Source: a virus. From it: a DNA stretch of 64,000 nt. The notes under the pieces are model-generated. The model made no database searches. It saw only the letters and a list, made by a program, of their open reading frames with translations, and had not been told where the DNA came from. Shown here piece after piece: positions 62,237 to 64,000 of the stretch. The first letter of the stretch is position 1, and every line of letters begins with the position of its first letter. The DNA lies in IMG/VR virus record IMGVR_UViG_3300020810_001156, positions 1-64,000 of that record; one strand, given 5' to 3'. The position numbers were made by a program, and so were the translations under genes.

Positions 62237-64000
62237 TGCCAGCACCAAAAAACATATTAGATATTTTAAAATCTTTGGGAGCAAACAAAGTTCCACCAAA
62301 GAATAATGCCATTATATCATTATCTGATTTAAATAAATCTGGTAAAGCGGGTGGTGGAGCATTTAATCCTATTAATGATATTTTAAAACCAATAAACCCT
62401 ATAAACTATCCAACTAAACCAGTAAATGATTTAGGATTAAAATCAAATATTCCAAATACAAAAAAAGCAAACGAAAAGAAATTGCCTGAGGTATCTTTAT
62501 CAGATAGACCTAAAAATCTAAATGAAGTTGAAGAACAAAAAGATATTGTAACTAAGTTAGATGAGGGAACTCAAGATAATGAAACATCTAATATCTTAGA
62601 TAGAGCAGTTAGTTTAACAATTAATGTTGTTGATGAGTATTCTGTAACTGTACCAGATATTAGAAGAATCACATATCCCAAAGTAATTAGGGGTGCTGAT
62701 TTTATTGGATATGATGTTGATTTTAAATTAAGATTTGATGTAGAAGGATTAGAAAGAAGTGGGTTTGTTGAAGTTGGTATTGGTAGAGTTAAAAATGCAT
62801 TTACAACAAGAGAATTTAATCTTAATTTTAATGTACAAGAGATTCTAATCAACTATCTTGATATGGAAGGTACTGAAGATGTTGATAAAATTAAGATACC
62901 AATATCATTAACTCCTGTAAACCAAAATCTAAGAAAAGAAAAGGTAAGGGGTGAAACAGAAACTTTTACTATTTTATTTGATAAGGGTGATTTAGATATA
63001 CCACGTTCGGTTGCTATTAACAGGATATCAGAAGGATTCATTTCTCAATTTAATAAATGTAGTTTTGATGATTCAACATATCTTACTCACTTATTACATT
63101 TGGGGGATGGTAACAACAAAGTAATAACAACTTGGAGAGGATTGCAAGAAATCACTCAAACTGGTGGTGATGCATCTTCGTTAATTTTAAAGTTATATGA
63201 ACCCCTTTCAAACGATATACAAACAAATCAAAAAGTTTGGATTACTAAAATTCAAACCAATCCTATATTTGAGACACTCACATTATTGGGTGATACGCAG
63301 GATTACTGCCCACCATTACAAGGACCTAATTTTTCGTTAGAATCTGATAATGGTATTGGATATCAAGTATATAGTGATTTACTTGCAAGTGGTTCATCAA
63401 CAAATGATGCACTAATAAGAGAGTATGGTGAAAAAGTTGGTATAGATACCAAAAAATTAAATATTCAATATGTAAGTGGTTCCGAATATGTATTTGAAAA
63501 TTTTGTACATTTTGGTTCGGCTGAAGAAAGAATTAAAAACTTCCAATATAAAGTTGAACTATTAGAATCATATCAAACAAAATATAATAGTTTATCGGTA
63601 TCTCAAGTAGAATTGGGGTATTTATTAGCAGAGGGTGGATTGGTTGATGAATATACAATCATAAGTGAACCAGCTTCTTCCAGTTTACAAATTGAGGCTA
63701 TAAGTGTAACAGCAGCTTCGGTGGTACAAGCTAATCAACAATTGGTTAATATAAACAATCTTATCAAAACATTTGATGGATTTGAAAACTTTTTATATAC
63801 ATCAACCAATTCATTAGCATATCCTAAGAGCGGAAGTTCAATTATAGCATCAACCGATTCTCAGGCAATTGCTTGGTATAATACTGCTGTAAATGAAGCC
63901 GCAACATTTGATAGAAATAATGTAGATTACCTAAACAACAATCTTCCAGAATTTATTAGAGAAGATTATCAGAACGAGGACTTTATGTTGTTTATGGATA
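62236..64000 (+). CDS. large virion structural protein, 3' end beyond window
   Basis: ATG 62236 overlaps the previous stop and the frame stays open for 588 codons to the right edge. An N-terminal disordered region precedes beta-rich sequence (SLTINVVDEYSVTVPDIRRITYP ... FIGYDVDFKLRFDVEGLERSG). A helical part with a KNFQYKVELLESYQTKYNSL segment is typical of extended tail or fibre proteins. Identity cannot be fixed from the partial chain. Confidence 0.7.
   Translation, partial: MPAPKNILDILKSLGANKVPPKNNAIISLSDLNKSGKAGGGAFNPINDILKPINPINYPTKPVNDLGLKSNIPNTKKANEKKLPEVSLSDRPKNLNEVEEQKDIVTKLDEGTQDNETSNILDRAVSLTINVVDEYSVTVPDIRRITYPKVIRGADFIGYDVDFKLRFDVEGLERSGFVEVGIGRVKNAFTTREFNLNFNVQEILINYLDMEGTEDVDKIKIPISLTPVNQNLRKEKVRGETETFTILFDKGDLDIPRSVAINRISEGFISQFNKCSFDDSTYLTHLLHLGDGNNKVITTWRGLQEITQTGGDASSLILKLYEPLSNDIQTNQKVWITKIQTNPIFETLTLLGDTQDYCPPLQGPNFSLESDNGIGYQVYSDLLASGSSTNDALIREYGEKVGIDTKKLNIQYVSGSEYVFENFVHFGSAEERIKNFQYKVELLESYQTKYNSLSVSQVELGYLLAEGGLVDEYTIISEPASSSLQIEAISVTAASVVQANQQLVNINNLIKTFDGFENFLYTSTNSLAYPKSGSSIIASTDSQAIAWYNTAVNEAATFDRNNVDYLNNNLPEFIREDYQNEDFMLFMD

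Overview
The window reads as a continuous stretch of a large, AT-rich, strictly virulent-looking T4-superfamily myovirus that most likely infects a marine Bacteroidota (Flavobacteriia-like) host. T4-type landmarks are a gp55-like late sigma factor (46919), a UvsW-like helicase (23150), a PhoH-like ATPase (37962), UvsE (44051), Hsp20 (41932), and the baseplate run gp5-like spike / gp25 / gp6 (51454-57061). The host is inferred from promoters: I count 18 copies of TTTG (or CTTG)-N20-TAnnTTWG, which is the Bacteroidota -33/-7 architecture, plus a SusC/TonB-type outer-membrane receptor and Bacteroidota-style signal peptides. No integrase, IS element or CRISPR array was seen.

Layout. 1-3.7 kb: tiny early-type genes behind host-like promoters. 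3.7-4.7 kb: an endolysin and a small membrane protein. 4.7-9.3 kb: a surface-glycan/acyl modification cassette (GT-D-like transferase, short PLP aminotransferase-like protein, complete acyl-CoA dehydrogenase, two hexapeptide acyltransferases, sulfotransferase). 9.4-13.9 kb: IMPDH/GMPR-family enzyme, nucleotidyltransferase, membrane proteins, metallopeptidase-like and HNH proteins. 13.95-17.05 kb: a control region with few genes, three DnaA-box-like sites, 13-bp palindromes, a promoter for an apparently non-coding G-rich RNA, a tRNA-Gly-like cloverleaf in a leader, GC-rich hairpins and a diverged repeat pair; this is my best candidate for a replication origin. 17.0-20.1 kb: more overlapping small genes, an ASCH protein and a DUF5856-like helical protein. 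20.2-22.9 kb: a full TonB-dependent receptor, the only minus-strand gene, closed by a bidirectional terminator and driven by a phage-type promoter. 23.1-24.5 kb: UvsW-like helicase. 24.7-33.3 kb: an exported-protein cluster (CsgG-like pore, two large secreted cohesin/dockerin/PA14-type proteins, two lipoproteins, a Ser/Gly/Glu-rich barrel protein, membrane-anchored pieces). 33.3-41.8 kb: PAP2 phosphatase, DUF1599, phosphoesterase, dCMP deaminase, PhoH, nucleotidase, HD hydrolase. 41.9-50.8 kb: Hsp20, UvsE, cupin, degenerate deformylase-like protein, late sigma factor, and a histidine kinase / response regulator / coiled-coil membrane protein operon. 51.0-64.0 kb: virion and baseplate genes, the last one running off the right edge.

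Regulation appears two-tiered. Host-like promoters with an invariant 20-bp spacer, several followed by the same initial transcribed sequence TACTGTAATTGAGA, precede early/middle genes. A second element, TATATTTATA, sits about 25-60 nt before many virion, lysis and exported-protein genes; its core is the T4 late box TATAAATA in reverse orientation, and the gp55-like factor is its plausible reader.

The most unusual content is the cell-surface programme: a phage that appears to install its own outer-membrane receptor, a curli-type export pore with secreted adhesin-like proteins, glycan/acyl modification enzymes and a two-component sensor in the infected cell. Functions are inferred from motifs read by eye; no database search was run.
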